NCBI GenBank assembly: GCA_024699855.1
Contig: JAMPIQ010000001.1
Span: forward strand, 9,114,001-9,178,000
Origin: Aphelenchoides besseyi
Taxonomy: Eukaryota > Nematoda > Chromadorea > Rhabditida > Aphelenchoididae
Direction: 5' to 3'
Length of the DNA: 64,000 bases
Shown: positions 1 through 11,786 of the stretch, one piece after another
Layout: every line of letters starts with the position of its first letter
Numbering within the stretch: the stretch's first letter is position 1
Translations under genes and position numbers: made by a program
The notes under the pieces: generated by a model
What the model was told of the DNA's origin: nothing
Database searches by the model: none
Seen by the model: the letters and a program-made list of their open reading frames with translations, nothing else

Positions 1-675
1 ATCCCGATTGCCCATTTTCGGCGTCTTTGTACGCAACACTCAGCGTCCTCGCTTACCGTAACATCGGGGATCATCGCTAGTGGCCAACTCATCCACCCAA
101 TCGTCTGTCTTCATCTACACACACGCGAGACCACGCCTACTTCTTGGCTAAACAAAATCGGGCAAATGCGTCCGCCCTTTCTCTCTCATTTCGACTATGC
201 GTAGTCGAAATTCATTGGCCATGAGGTTTGTCGTGATCCGTCAACTTCCGCTTCGACGTTTTGTTGCGCGTGGATTTTGAAAGCGTCTGCGATTCTCATT
301 TGGCTTTCCGATTGTCCAAAAAACGATCGACGCGAAGATTCACAATGCGAAACGCGATAAGTGCAAATCGTTGTTTCCATTACACAAGATAACAAAAAAG
401 AAGACGTCCCAATCGGGAAAAAACGTTGTGCGCGACTCCAAAACGTCTTTTCTGTGCGCGTCGACAACGATTGTCTTCGGGCCAAATCCACAGTCTTTTG
501 TTTTTCACGTTCATTTGTGACGTGCGTGAAGTTTTTATTTGTCGTGTTTAATCGTCGGTTATTTTTTCCAGGACGCAATCCGATTGCTTCATCCAAAAAC
601 GTGGCAATTCACGTTCACACACTTAACGCCCATTTCGGGTTTTTGATCCAAAGTCTTCGCAACTGAACACAAAAA
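1..675. other. left-edge flank upstream of the dve-1-like gene
   Basis: No protein-coding exon could be supported here. The open stretches show no family similarity and no paired splice sites. The segment probably holds the promoter and 5' leader of the gene starting at 676, and possibly the edge of a gene outside the window. Confidence 0.4.
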
Positions 676-3362
676 ATGGAGCGATCGGAACGAATGTTCC
701 CGGTCCACGTTATGGTCGAATCCGTGCGTCCGAATCACTGTCTCACTTGTGCACACGACGGCAACGTGATCAACGACACGTACGCAATTATCAATGCGCA
801 CACTCAACTCAACAACGTGGTCGAGACGGTCCTCAGTACCCTCGGAATGCCCCAACTGGTCCAGGACTCACGAGGTTTGTTGAAAATAAACAAATGCAAG
901 ATCTTTACAACGCGGATTCCGCTAATGACGTGGCCGTTGGTTTATGCGACAGCCGTGTGTTTATCTATTCGAGTGAAATGCGCGCGAATTGATCCAACGC
1001 TTTTGAGTGTGTTCAATAAAACCGCGTATTTGCGTTCCGTCCCAAAACGCGGATCGTTTCGATGATAAACACCACTAATCGCCTCTCTCCGGTCGATCCA
1101 TAAAACCGACTGATACGCCGCCCGAGTTGATTTCGAGGATGCAGTCGACGATAAAAATCGTTTTTGACGCTTCTAACGACGCACCCGTCCGAACGCACAG
1201 AAATGCGCAAACAGAATCGCAAAAAATGAGCGGATTTGTGCGCGAAATTCCGTTTTGGATTTCGCAGGTGCCTTTCGTTGCCGCGAAATCGGAAACCACA
1301 AGGTCATCTTGAAACGCAGCCAATAAGCCGAAGAGCAAATCGACCGCGGGCGGGTATAATCGGCTGCAGTCTCGAGAAATTGGCCAAATTTTAGGGGCTG
1401 ACGACAATTTCCTTCTTTTCAGGTTTGGTTCAAATCAACAACTGGAAACCGCTTCCCTTCGAGTCGATCACCGACAATCAAGAGGAGTTGGCCGTCAACC
1501 TCTTCAAGGAGATCTCCAGCAACATCACACTTAAAATTCTCACCAAACAGTAAGTTTTCTGTTCTTTCGAATGCAAATCGTTTCTTTGAGAAAACGCAGA
1601 CAGCTGCGTTTTCTGAATGAAAAGATCGTTCCCTAATCAACAACTCGCTCCCGTCGCGCGTTTCCGTTCGCATTTCAATGAAACAAACTTTCTCAACAAC
1701 AAGACGAAAACAAATTCGATTTCAGCGGTTCTGTCGAATCTCACAGTTCGCAATGTCTGACCCAATTAAAAGATCGAATTCTGAAGATGGCCGTGGAGAA
1801 GCAACCACAGTTCTTGGGCATGGTCGACAACCAGGAAATCAAAACGATCATGCAGCAAGTACTGGCCGGAAGCGACGTGCAACTTTCGGAGACACAAATT
1901 CAGTCGATAAACGACTGGATGGACAACCTCACAGAAAACTCGAATTTCGATCGCAAGAGGTGAGTCTCAAGGACAACAATTGGGCACGGAGAGTCGAATA
2001 CAAGGCCGCAGTTGTGACCGTCAAAGCGTCTTCTAAACTTCGATTTTCAGTCCTCGATCAATCGTTCGCTTTTCGCCGATCTCCGAACTGCCGCTTTTGG
2101 AACGCTGGTTCAAGTCGGAACAAAACCCTTCGAAATCAACTCTCATCAAGCACATGAATCACTTGAACTCGGCGCCATACCGAAAATCGAACCCCAAAGT
2201 CACTTACCAACAAATTTGCAATTGGTTTACCAACCAACGGGCTGCGGCACGTGAACAAAACGCTTCAAACGCTTCGGCAACTGCTCTGGCCACCGCCGTT
2301 CAACAGATCAATGCAGCAACTGGTGGATATCAGTGGCCGAATTCTCCAGCTTCGAATGCGTTGGCCGCCATTTTGTCGCAACCGTTGAATCTGAGCTTCG
2401 ACAATCAAACTCCACGATCTAACGCCGCAACACCGATTCCCGCCACTCCACCGCAAACCAACAGCGCACAAATTCCCCTCTCCAATCAGCCCATGGACAT
2501 TCGCTCAAAATTTGACAACGCCAACGGCTACAATCCTCTGAATGATCGCAACGATACGGAGGTAATCGTACGCTCATTCCAACTAATCGATCTATTTTTT
2601 AAGCGAATTGATGGCGGATCTGAATCACCCACTGGAAACGACGATGCGAGTGATCACTCGGCTAGTGAAAATTGTGGTTTTGACGCCGACTTGAAGGTAA
2701 CATAATTGACTTAAACACTCAGCTAACTCCTCGATGTTTAGGAGTCTCTTATTTCGTCTCCCGACTTGTCCATCGACTTGAGTGCCTTTTCGCCGCAACA
2801 AACCGGAAATGCACGCGATTTGAATGCAACAATGGCCGCCGCTTTGCAGTCGATTCCAATGAGTTTGTTCAGCTCCGCAGGACTTGGCGGCTTTTCTTTG
2901 AACGGTGATAATGTTTCCCAATCGTTGGCTCAATTTGCGGCCGCCCAATCGCAAGTCAACGGCATTTCTACCCAATCACTACTTCCCACAGACTCCGATA
3001 ACCATCGTCATTCAACTCGTTCGACTCCACATCATCGGGCCGCATCGGTCTCCACTCAATCAGCTGCCACAAACGGCTCGTCAGCTCAGAATCCACAAAA
3101 CGGTCCCGGCGGTGCACGATCGCGTTTGATGTTTGATCCGCTGAGTGAGTTGCCGATCTTGGAGCGTTGGTTCGAAGAGAATCCGCATCCCGGCTGGGTG
3201 CAAATCGAACAGTACACGGACTCGTTGAACTCGTTGCCTTATCGTCAAAACTATCCGCCAATTTCGACTCACAACGTGAAGATTTGGTTCAAGAATCGTC
3301 GTGCCAAATGCAAACGTTTGAATACCGATCCACCGAGTAAAATCGCTTTGAGCGCAAACTGA
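676..3362 (+). CDS. dve-1: DVE-1/SATB-family homeodomain transcription factor
   Basis: Six exons (676-874, 1423-1549, 1726-1959, 2051-2561, 2604-2696, 2742-3362) join in phase to 594 codons. The N-terminus resembles the ubiquitin-like oligomerisation domain of SATB1/2: MFPVHVMVE near residue 7, then [18 protein letters not shown] across the exon 1/2 junction. Exon 3 ([19 protein letters not shown] on) fits the CUT-like region. Two divergent homeodomains follow. The first is in exon 4 ([10 protein letters not shown] to [15 protein letters not shown]), the second in exon 6 ([10 protein letters not shown] to [14 protein letters not shown]). A Ser/Asn/Ala-rich linker separates them. Two homeodomains after a SATB-type N-terminus is the layout of Drosophila Defective proventriculus and C. 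elegans DVE-1. DVE-1 is a chromatin-binding factor of the mitochondrial unfolded-protein response, so a nuclear role is expected. The start is the first ATG before MFPVH. C. elegans DVE-1 is somewhat shorter. Confidence 0.88.
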
Positions 3363-3665
3363 ACTTTCGATTAGCACCACCGGTATTTAGGTCCTTTATC
3401 AGATATTTGAAAACTATTGTGCGCCCTCTTGCCATTTTGTTTCTTGATTTATTTTCGTAATCTCACGTCTTATATTCAGATATGCGAATCCCGTTTTCTC
3501 ACAACTCCCGGAATAGTTCGTTTCATTCAGGAATCCCATTCGCTTAGTCCAAATATCTCTCCCGTCTTCTACGTAGTCTCGGTCCTCCAAATCTTCGCTC
3601 TTCGATTACTACCGTTTAGTTGTTTTAAGGAAAATTCGCTTCAAATTGCTTCCAAAAAATCGTTT

Positions 3666-5086
3666 ATGTTTTTTCAAATAAACAAAGAAAACAACTTTGA
3701 TTGTGCTCCTACTTCGAAGCGGTCGGTGATGTCGACTTTTTCGTTCACCCACTCGCGAAACGAAAGTCCTGCTTTGGTTCAAAGTGATGATGTGATTGGA
3801 GAGGAGAGTACACAGCCGTCGGATATGGATGAACTGAATCAGAATTCACGTTTTCCGTATGGTTATGTTATCACGGTATGTTGAACGGTCGATTGGAGGC
3901 GACTTCGATTCGCAGATTCCGATTGAGGCAAAGAAGACCGCCAACAACTACGCGATTACCCGAAGACTCGGACAGGGCGGATTCTCGGAAGTTCGTGCTG
4001 GACGTTTGATTTCGAACAAAGGTTGTCGTTTCGCAATCAAAATCGTGGATTTGCAGAAACCAAAGACACAACGAATTGGCCGTCAAGCGCATTGGGAAGT
4101 CGATTTGCTGAAGCAACTGCAAAACGTCAAATACGTGATCAAAATGTTCGAATCGTGAGTTCACTTCAAGCAACACCTTTCGATTTGAGTTGTTTAGAAG
4201 AATTGTAGAGAAGGACGTGATCTTCATGATCCTCGAAATGGGCGGTCAATCGTTGGATTCGATGCCGAGAATCAAGAGCGCCAACGGAAGAGCAGTGAAC
4301 TCCAACTACATGCGAAAGCGTTGGCATCAGTGTGTTAAATGCGTCTCGCAAGTTCACGAGCATGAAATCATTCACGCGGACATCAAGCCCGGAAATTTTC
4401 TTCGTGTCGGCAACGTTCTAAAAATAATCGACTTCGGTTGCGCAACACCCTTAGGGCCCTTGAACGAAGCGGTTTTGCGACGCAAATGTTTGGGGACGAC
4501 GCGATTCATTTAAGTCTTTGAAGAAGATTGTCTGTAGAAGTGCTCGATGACCGTAAAAGTGAACGGAAGTGGGAGATTTTAAAGAAAAAATCTCAAATTC
4601 GCTCATTTTTTACTGCGTCGGGCAGTTCTATAGACCATCGTTATTTCGCTGTTTTATGTCTCCGGAATATCTGCGAGATCGTGTGGTGAGTTCTTAGCAT
4701 TTAATCGAACTGATTCGCGGATTTCAGGCTTCGAAGGCATCGGACGTTTGGGCTCTAGGATGCACTTTGTACTGGATTTTGACTGGTATGAAGATCTGGA
4801 AAGAAGCACGAATTGATTTGCGAAAAACGATCATCACCAAGCAGGTCGACATCTCCGCCATCACGGACGTCGACGCAAATATGCTTCTGGAGGTAGAAAG
4901 ACAAATGAATTGGGTATTCATATTCTCCTATTTCAGAAAATTTTCAATTCCGATCGTCGAAAGCGTCCGAGTTGTGAGGAAATTTTGAAATCAAAGTATT
5001 TGACTGGTAAGTTTTCATCTTTTTATCGTTTTCGATCTTTGTATTTAGTACCGGAAGAGGGACGAGATAACAAGAAAACAAAATAG
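3666..5086 (+). CDS. Mps1/TTK-like dual-specificity protein kinase
   Basis: Seven exons (3666-3875, 3916-4154, 4198-4509, 4658-4685, 4728-4892, 4937-5006, 5049-5086) give about 353 aa. Kinase landmarks in order are the glycine loop LGQGGFSEVRAG, the lysine motif FAIKIVDL, HADIKPGNFL in place of HRD, IDFGCA for DFG, LGTTRF-MSPEYL for the activation segment, and DVWALGCTLYWILTG. The HxDxKPxNFL and LKxIDFG pair, with no Arg before the catalytic Asp, matches Mps1/TTK (HSDLKPANFL, LKLIDFG). Mps1 acts at kinetochores in the spindle-assembly checkpoint. The short Ser/Asn-rich N-terminus has no TPR that I can see. The exon 3/4 junction has no GT or AG: the codon for Met of MSPEYL is restored only by an intron TTAAGT...TTTTAT (4510-4657). 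If that is not spliced, the protein stops after LGTTRFI and is inactive. A later start at 3729 is possible. It lies 0.3 kb after dve-1, same strand. Confidence 0.7.
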
Positions 5087-5214
5087 TTTGGTTTTTGCAA
5101 ATAAAATCACTTCGGTTTGTTTATTCGTGCAATCAAATGGCTTTAAACTCAAAACTGCGGGACGAAGGGATTTGAGCTGTCCGTGTCATTGTGCTTCTTC
5201 TTCGTTGCGTTGGC

Positions 5215-6508
5215 TTAAAGAAGTGACTGCTCTCTGCGCCGCCAACGGTCGTTACTTTCGTGTCGTTGGAAATACCGAAAAGCCGCAAGATGGCCGAGCG
5301 ATAAGGTTTTACCTAAACACGAGAACTTATATTTGTCTCTGAGTTCGCTTATTACGAGAATTATGGTGCTCAATGAGTTAATGAAAGGTCCTGAAAGCAG
5401 AAGTGTTCATAACTTCATTTCAAAGCATCTGTACCTGAGACGTATAGAACACTACAAAGCAAGTTTGCAATGCCCATGTCGACACAGTGAAGAGTTGAAA
5501 AAATGATGTACAACGATGTGAGTACTGAGTTAAAGAATGGCGGAAGAGAGAGAGCGATTAGCGCTCGTCCAACGTCTCGATTAATCGAATCGACTGATCG
5601 GTCATCAGTCAACAATTGGAGTCCTTTTAGATGCCGTCGAATTGAAAGCTCACAATAGACGATTATTCCATAGCAAGTCTCACAAACTGCCCCAGCGCAA
5701 ACAATGAAAACCCAGAATCGAAATTCACTCCAACAAGCTCCCCTGATTTTGACCAAATTTAAGTTCAAATAACCACCGTTCTGAAGAATGTTTTTGGCAG
5801 CGCGAAGAAAACCATCGTGTTGTTTGAAATACATTTGGATACAATTTGGGACTGCAATACAACAACCCAAAAGAGTTATTCCAACATAAACCACTAGTCG
5901 GCTTTGAGACGGTGGTTTACCTCTGAAAAATCAATTTTCAGTGGGATTAAATGCTTAAACTCACTTCACCATTATACTTAGTCTGTATATGAACTGAATC
6001 GGGATCACGATCCAAGAGAACCATACCAAACTTCCCGTAATGCTACATAGAATCCCAACGATAATCGTATTGTTTGTCTCAATAAAACCGTTGTCAATTC
6101 CAATCATGTAGCCAAAGCCAAGATACAAGTACTGAACAGAAAGAACATATAAATAATGGAACAAACGGAACTAACTGGTGAGATGATCAGATTGAAAAGT
6201 CCAAAAATACAATCCACAATCGCACCAAAGATCAAAACTGGAAACATAGCTCGCATCGAACTTCGATAGCCATAGATGAGTCCAATTAACATCAAATTGA
6301 ACAACACTGCAGGAACCGAAATCAATACGTTCAGCATTCTCGACAGCTCTACAAATAGAAGGTTGACTGATATTAACGAAAGTACAGTACTCAAGTAGTG
6401 ATTGTCCACTGCTTTCTCGTTCCATGGCACAATGTCGAAGCCTTCGGAATCGCGGAGAAAACACTCACCAACTCTCGGCATATTTTTAATTACTTTCCAC
6501 CATTCCAT
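5215..6508 (-). CDS. serpentine chemoreceptor (7TM GPCR), copy 1
   Basis: Read on the minus strand, exons 6391-6508, 6176-6348, 5965-6131, 5435-5922 and 5215-5390 join in phase to 373 aa. At least six hydrophobic helices are visible, including LISVPAVLFNLMLIGLIYG and ITGSLVWFSWIVIPIQFIYR. The PIQFIYR motif and the late helix (SGPFINSLSTIILVI) are typical of nematode chemoreceptors of the Str superfamily, which act at the plasma membrane of sensory neurons. The intron at 6349-6390 is 42 nt and in frame, so it is easily missed. Removing it aligns NHYLKLSRMLNVLIS with the two neighbouring paralogues. The last exon is inferred from alignment to copy 2 (SPMVNAITTVILIRPYR), and its tail is uncertain. 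The ligand is unknown. Confidence 0.72.
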
Positions 6509-7338
6509 TCTCCCTATTTTATACGAACTGTCGGTTCAACAAGAAGGCGGAGATTAGAACAGTTGCATCTTAATAAAAAGGTCGCTAATGTGCTTTAAAC
6601 CATAAGACAGTATGCGTAAGAAAGGTGAGCGTGAAAATACGAAAATCATGGAATTATATTCGAGCAGTTGACTCGGCTTTTATGGACAAACAACTCACGA
6701 GGGAAAACAATTAACTTGTTGCCAATTAGTATCAACTGTTTAGTTTGGGACAACAACCTCCGGTTTTGTGGAACGTAAGCAGAGCCCGGACTTCGTGCTC
6801 GTAAACGGGAATTGACGTAGTTTCAACAAAATAAGATCGTTAAATTCGGCAAGTTCGTTGGGATCTTAACACGCAAAAACCTGAAGTGCTAAATGAAAGG
6901 AAATCCGGACATTTTAAAGTACTCGCAAAGCTTTGCGTGACAAATGTGTCGAACCTTTAAAAAGCATCACAACTCCACAGCAGGAAAGAAGGCGGAGAGC
7001 CAAACTAATTTCAATGAACACCTAGCATATGATTCAAAAGTAGAGCATTGGCCGTTTAGTCGATTGCGTGTGAATCGGTTTGTATTCTTTGATTTGTGTC
7101 AACTGCGTGGTCAAATTGAAATCAAATTTGGATTTAGCCATAAAGTTTATTGCTGGCTCTTCTCATTTTGTTTTGTATTTGCTGTTAGTTGAATTGAACA
7201 TACAATGAAAAAGTAAGCTCGGCGGATAACAACAATTAGCTGCTACGTAATTGAGCGCACAAGTTGAAGTGAATACCGTACACGGTCATTGCCGATTAAG
7301 TTTATTTGGACTAATCGGTTTCAAGCCAACTTGTAACG
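6509..7338. other. intergenic, no gene recognised
   Basis: About 0.8 kb between chemoreceptor copies 1 and 2. I see only short open stretches without splice partners or family similarity. It should contain the promoter of copy 1, near its right-hand start, and the 3' region of copy 2. Confidence 0.4.
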
Positions 7339-8856
7339 TTAACTGTCGGACGAGGCCAACGGTATCTGAGAGCTAATCGTTGCAACTGCCGATTGTGAGT
7401 TGAAAGAAACGGAAAGACTTTGGCCGGTCGTTTGAAATATTTTGTTTCCCGATCCACGTTCTTTGCAACCCATCCATTCGAGTATTGTTAGACGGTAGGG
7501 GCGAATCAGAATGACCGTTGTAATTGCATTGACCTGAAGCTTTGTTGTTACTTCACCCACTCATTTAGCTATTGAGGTCATTGACTTCGTTTTTTAAATT
7601 TAACCTCATTATCTCAAGAAATCCACGAAATTAAAACTTACCATTGGCGACAGAGTGTAAAGAATCGAACAGAGACAATTCGCTAGTCCCATATCTCTAC
7701 ATTGGGCAACCGAGTACATCGCACAAGATCCAGCCACAATGTAGGTTATGAATGGAAACACGGCCAAAGCAATTAACGCGCGTGTCAGATCCTGATGCAT
7801 TCGCTTCGTTGTTGCGCTCATGTGTTGACTGAGATTTCGAAAGTGTTTTCGCATTGCAAGTTGCGTGTAAATCACGATTCCATAGCACAAGTAAACGAAT
7901 CCGCCCATACAGTTAATGAACAGGTAAAATTTAGTTTCGTTCTAAACATCAGAAATCAAATCTTCACATTTTTTCTAGAAAAACATCTCAAACATAATTA
8001 CAGACTAAACTCTGTACTCTGCAAAAAGTCTTCAAAGGTCACAACTCTCAGCTAATTCAAAAAGGACTTTTCGGAAATCCACTCAACAATCAAAATAACC
8101 TACGGAATGCGATCCATGCAGACTTTCTTCCTTGATATGCAAATAACCGACACTTCGCAGAATCTTCATGGCGTTCGTCCGAAACTCGGGCACACGTCCG
8201 AAGTACAAAGTACAAGAAATCCAGCCAGCAATTCCAACACCAATCAATGCGCTGCAAATGTAAAACCAGAGGATTTGGCCTTTTGGCGGTTCACCGCTGA
8301 AATCGAATTCAAACGTCGACTGGCAGATTTCGCTCACAATTTTAGAGTATAAGAGCGATACAAAAACTGAAAGGGAACAACAACAAAACACCCGATTGTG
8401 ATCGTTCCAGACAGAGCAATAATCCACTCATCGTGCATTGCAGATCCATTAATAGGAAACAACTCGTTGACGATCCCGATGTAATAACCGTACCCGGCAA
8501 AGATAATCTAAACATAATTGCTACTTTCAAAAAGTCTGTCGATGTACCGGAGGCAAAACGATGTAGTTGATGGACAGCAAGATGTCCACAATACAACCGA
8601 GCAGAAGAATCGGACGAACGAGACGCAATTGATGTTGAGATTGTGTCATTATCAAGAAGCCCAGAAGAAAGTTGAATAACAAGCCTAAGCCTACGACTAA
8701 CGTGTTGACGACCTTGTGAATTGCTGGTACTCTACGCTTACTTGTTTGAAGCGTCAACTTACTCGTGTAGTTGTTGTCCGAAGAGGCGACAGTTAAATTA
8801 ATGATGTCGTTTCCGTTCGCGTCGATTGCAAAACAACCAATCGGTTGGAATGCCAT
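7339..8856 (-). CDS. serpentine chemoreceptor (7TM GPCR), copy 2
   Basis: Exons on the minus strand are 8763-8856, 8548-8723, 8338-8507, 8104-8296, 7642-7941 and 7339-7533, giving 375 aa. The extracellular N-terminus carries two possible N-glycosylation sites (NLT, NYT). Hydrophobic helices follow, with the VPFQFLYRS motif after helix 3 and a final SPMVNAITTVILIRPYR helix. The introns are 39, 40, 41, 162, 108 and similar in size; the first (8724-8762) is 39 nt and in frame. Alignment with copies 1 and 3 (IHKVV against LSRML and IHRVV) supports its removal. The 373, 375 and 368-aa lengths and shared motifs such as KRMHQDLTRALIALAVFPF show that the three genes arose by local duplication. The protein is predicted to be a sensory-neuron plasma-membrane receptor with unknown ligand. 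Confidence 0.75.
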
Positions 8857-9878
8857 CGAATTGCCAAAGGACTAAAAACGAAACATAGAAACAGTAAAAC
8901 GATCCTTTCCATCACGTGGTTTCTTACGTTTTGCATCACGTTCTTTGAGGATTAGAACTCAAATATTTTGAGAATTTACAATGAAACTGAAGAGGTGGAG
9001 GCCGGAAATTTACCTTCTAACTGTCGAGTTGCTGTTCGACGATAAAGTTGACAGCTGACAGAATGACATGAATTCGGAATGTTAATGAGAAGAACGAAGA
9101 TTTTGGACCAAAAGACTGAAACGCGCAGTTGTCTCCAACTGTCGATGTTCGAAGTCCGCAGTTTTCAACTGGTATCTGTGGGTGTTGGAGTCAATCCGCC
9201 CAAGATCGTTCACAATGATTATGGAGAGCAATTGACTGAACAAATGACTCGAATTGGTGAGTTACTTTAATGGACTTGGGATCTAAACAAAAAGCTGGAG
9301 AGGAGTATTTCCTCAATTTTTGGTGCAAAACAATCCATCTGTTCAAAATTAATTGAACTTCCGTGCACTTTAAGGTCTCTGTTAAACCGAAATTATTGAA
9401 GAGAAACATGCGATAAAACAAACTCGTATCTACTTCACATTCTTACCGTACAGCGGTCTTGACCTTTTGTTGCAATCTGTTTATCGATAGACAATAACTG
9501 TCAGACTGCTGGGTTTGAATATCAGTGGACTTCGAATACATTGCTGAAGTCGAGAATACATACCACGCAGAAGTGAGGATGCGCAGAACAAGAATTCAGA
9601 CTTCAATAGTGCACTATTCGTCACGTTGAATACTCTCAACGTTCAAATGAACTCAAAGTCTTTTGATTTTATGGCCACCCATGACGACTTTGTAATTTTC
9701 GTTCTTAACTCAATCCTTATGTCTTTGTAATGAAAAGAAGAAGTGTCATGACCTTAATTGCCTGATTATTAGTCAGAATGATTTTCATTGCTAGAACAAT
9801 AGAAATTTTATTCTTTAAATACGGCAAAACAGAAACAACAACGATTATTAACGGGATGACTATTGTAACCATATTCGA
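8857..9878. other. intergenic, no gene recognised
   Basis: About 1 kb between chemoreceptor copy 2 and the RS-rich gene. A 63-codon open stretch near 9079-9270 has no family similarity and no good splice partners. Nothing else was supported. Confidence 0.4.
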
Positions 9879-11786
9879 CTATTTGTGTCTTCGGAAGTTC
9901 AAAAATTTCGTGAATAGATTTTTCTCTTTTAGAAAACTGATTACCCGATTCCGCTCACTTGCTGATTCGGCGTTATTCATATCATGCAACGCCTTCAAAA
10001 GAAGCCGATCATCTTCTGTGCACATAGACGCGCCGTCGTTGGACTCAGCACTGATTGTTGTTGAAACCGGAGATGACACAGCTTTCGATGGAACAACTTT
10101 GTGCGTCGGCGATAACGAAACCACTGGTTTTTCGAAGGTGATATTCGATTGTTGCGAAGTTGAAGACGCACGTTTTTGTGCTGTTTCGGTTGCTTTTAAA
10201 TTCGATAAGCCGAGAGGTTTGACTTCTAATGGTTGAGCATTCGATTTAGCGACCCGTAACTTCTGTTTTTCTTTCTCTAGTTGCACACTCGAAAACATCT
10301 CCGTTTCGGCGAGACTATGTGACGTTGATAATGGAGGCGATAAACGAATGCAATCGAAATGTGCCAAAGAAGTCGATGGAAGACGTTCAGATCGATGGTA
10401 AGAGGTCGATTCTTCACTTGGTTTGATCGAGCTCTTCAGCGTCGAATCAACAGTTGAACTGATGTTCTTGCTTTGATTCTCAATCGGTGGCCATGTAAGT
10501 TTGCCGAACGGAGTTGGTACGTTTTCGCCATCAAAAATCGTTTTCAAATTCTCTTTTGGTGCCTCAGTTTTATCCTCCGGTGGCCGAATGGTATTCATAG
10601 AAATCAAAGACGACGTACGCGATGTATCGACAAGACGAGAACGGGAATCATTGTTCGAATGACGCGTTTCATTTCGACCGGATGATCGTTTTCGATATGA
10701 ATCTGTTTCACGTCGATTCGACTCGTAGTGTCGCGAGTTCGGTCGACGATTTTGAACTGGAGATCGTGAACGAACCCGACGACCAGTTCGTGTATCTCGC
10801 GAATCATATCGAGAGTGTGCATTGCGATCTACCTGAAGGTATTCAGATATTTGGTTTCTGACACAACGAAGACTCACCGTTGAATCCCAACGCGTTGAAC
10901 GACTGCGATTTTGTAACCTGTCTCGTCGATCTTCATGAAACGATGAACTTGAACGTGAATATCGATCAGAGCATCGGTCAGAAGGTCGATCTCGAGAATT
11001 TGAACTCGTTTTCTCGTTTTCGATACATCGATTGTTAGTCCATTTAAGGATTGACGGTCCTCTGTTTATAGATTCTTTTTTTTTGGATGCTTCGTTCATT
11101 GTAGGTGTTGTCGTTGACTGCAGATTCTCTGAGCTTACTTTCTGACGTGTTGATGTTTGCTGTTGACTAACAACTTCGTCTTCCAGATTCGATTCGGGAA
11201 CCTTAAGTAAACGATCTTTCTTTCGAGTTTTCTCCAACATCGCTTCCAAAGCAGATTCCATGAACTCGCCCATGGCATCGCGGAAAACGTTGGCCATCAG
11301 AATTTGATCTTTGCCGTTAGCCAACTGAAAAACACGAGTAAAAGATCAAAAATTTGAACTCACGTTGTTGAACGAGTTTTGCCGTCGTCTGTTGATTTGA
11401 AGAACACGAGTGATGTCGTTGTCCGGGCCCTCGTCCGGTGCGTTTTCGTTCTTTGCGTGTTCGATTTGAGCTCTTGAATCGACGTCATTCCAATTTTGCT
11501 GATACCATTCGATCTAAACAACAAGCAAATGAGAAGCTAAAGACCATGAACTAACTATTTGAATGCTCTTGCGAATGAATGTCGATGTCTCGGCGTCCAT
11601 ATTCGAACGTTTTGTGATGCTTTTCGCTTTTCTGAGCAAATCACGGACCACCGAACTGATGTTCTGGGCGTTCAGTTCTTCGGGTTCCTCGTTTGAAACA
11701 GTGGGTTCTTGCAACGCGGATAGATCGGGTTTGACATCGCCGTCTTCTGGCTCGGGACTATCGACGAAGACCGTTCTTTTGCCCAT
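9879..11786 (-). CDS. uncharacterised RS/Ser-rich protein
   Basis: Four exons (11556-11786, 11364-11513, 10878-11324, 9879-10832) give 593 aa. The N-terminal 180 residues look structured and partly helical: NISSVVRDLLRKAKSITKR, then IIEWYQQNWNDVDS, then a run around FRDAMGEFMESALEAMLEK. The middle is rich in Arg-Ser, Arg-Asp and Ser (for example SRDRPSDRCSDRYSRSSSS and GRRVRSRSPVQNRRPNSRH), like RS-domain proteins that act with splicing factors. The C-terminal third is Ser/Thr-rich and ends in a helical NRVISFLKEKNLFTKF segment. I recognise no named family. A nuclear RNA-processing role is only an inference from composition. The 45-nt intron at 10833-10877 is in frame and was removed because both its splice sites are good. 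The gene lies between chemoreceptor copies 2 and 3 on the same strand but looks unrelated to them. Confidence 0.7.

Noticed and set aside
195..596. 133-codon open frame on the minus strand at the left edge
   Set aside because: No family similarity, and it overlaps another long open frame on the opposite strand. It looks like chance in a moderately GC-rich stretch.
5088..5342. Open frame on + after the Mps1-like kinase
   Set aside because: It overlaps the last exon of chemoreceptor copy 1 on the other strand, which has better support from alignment.
9079..9270. 63-codon open frame on +
   Set aside because: No splice partners, no similarity, unremarkable composition.
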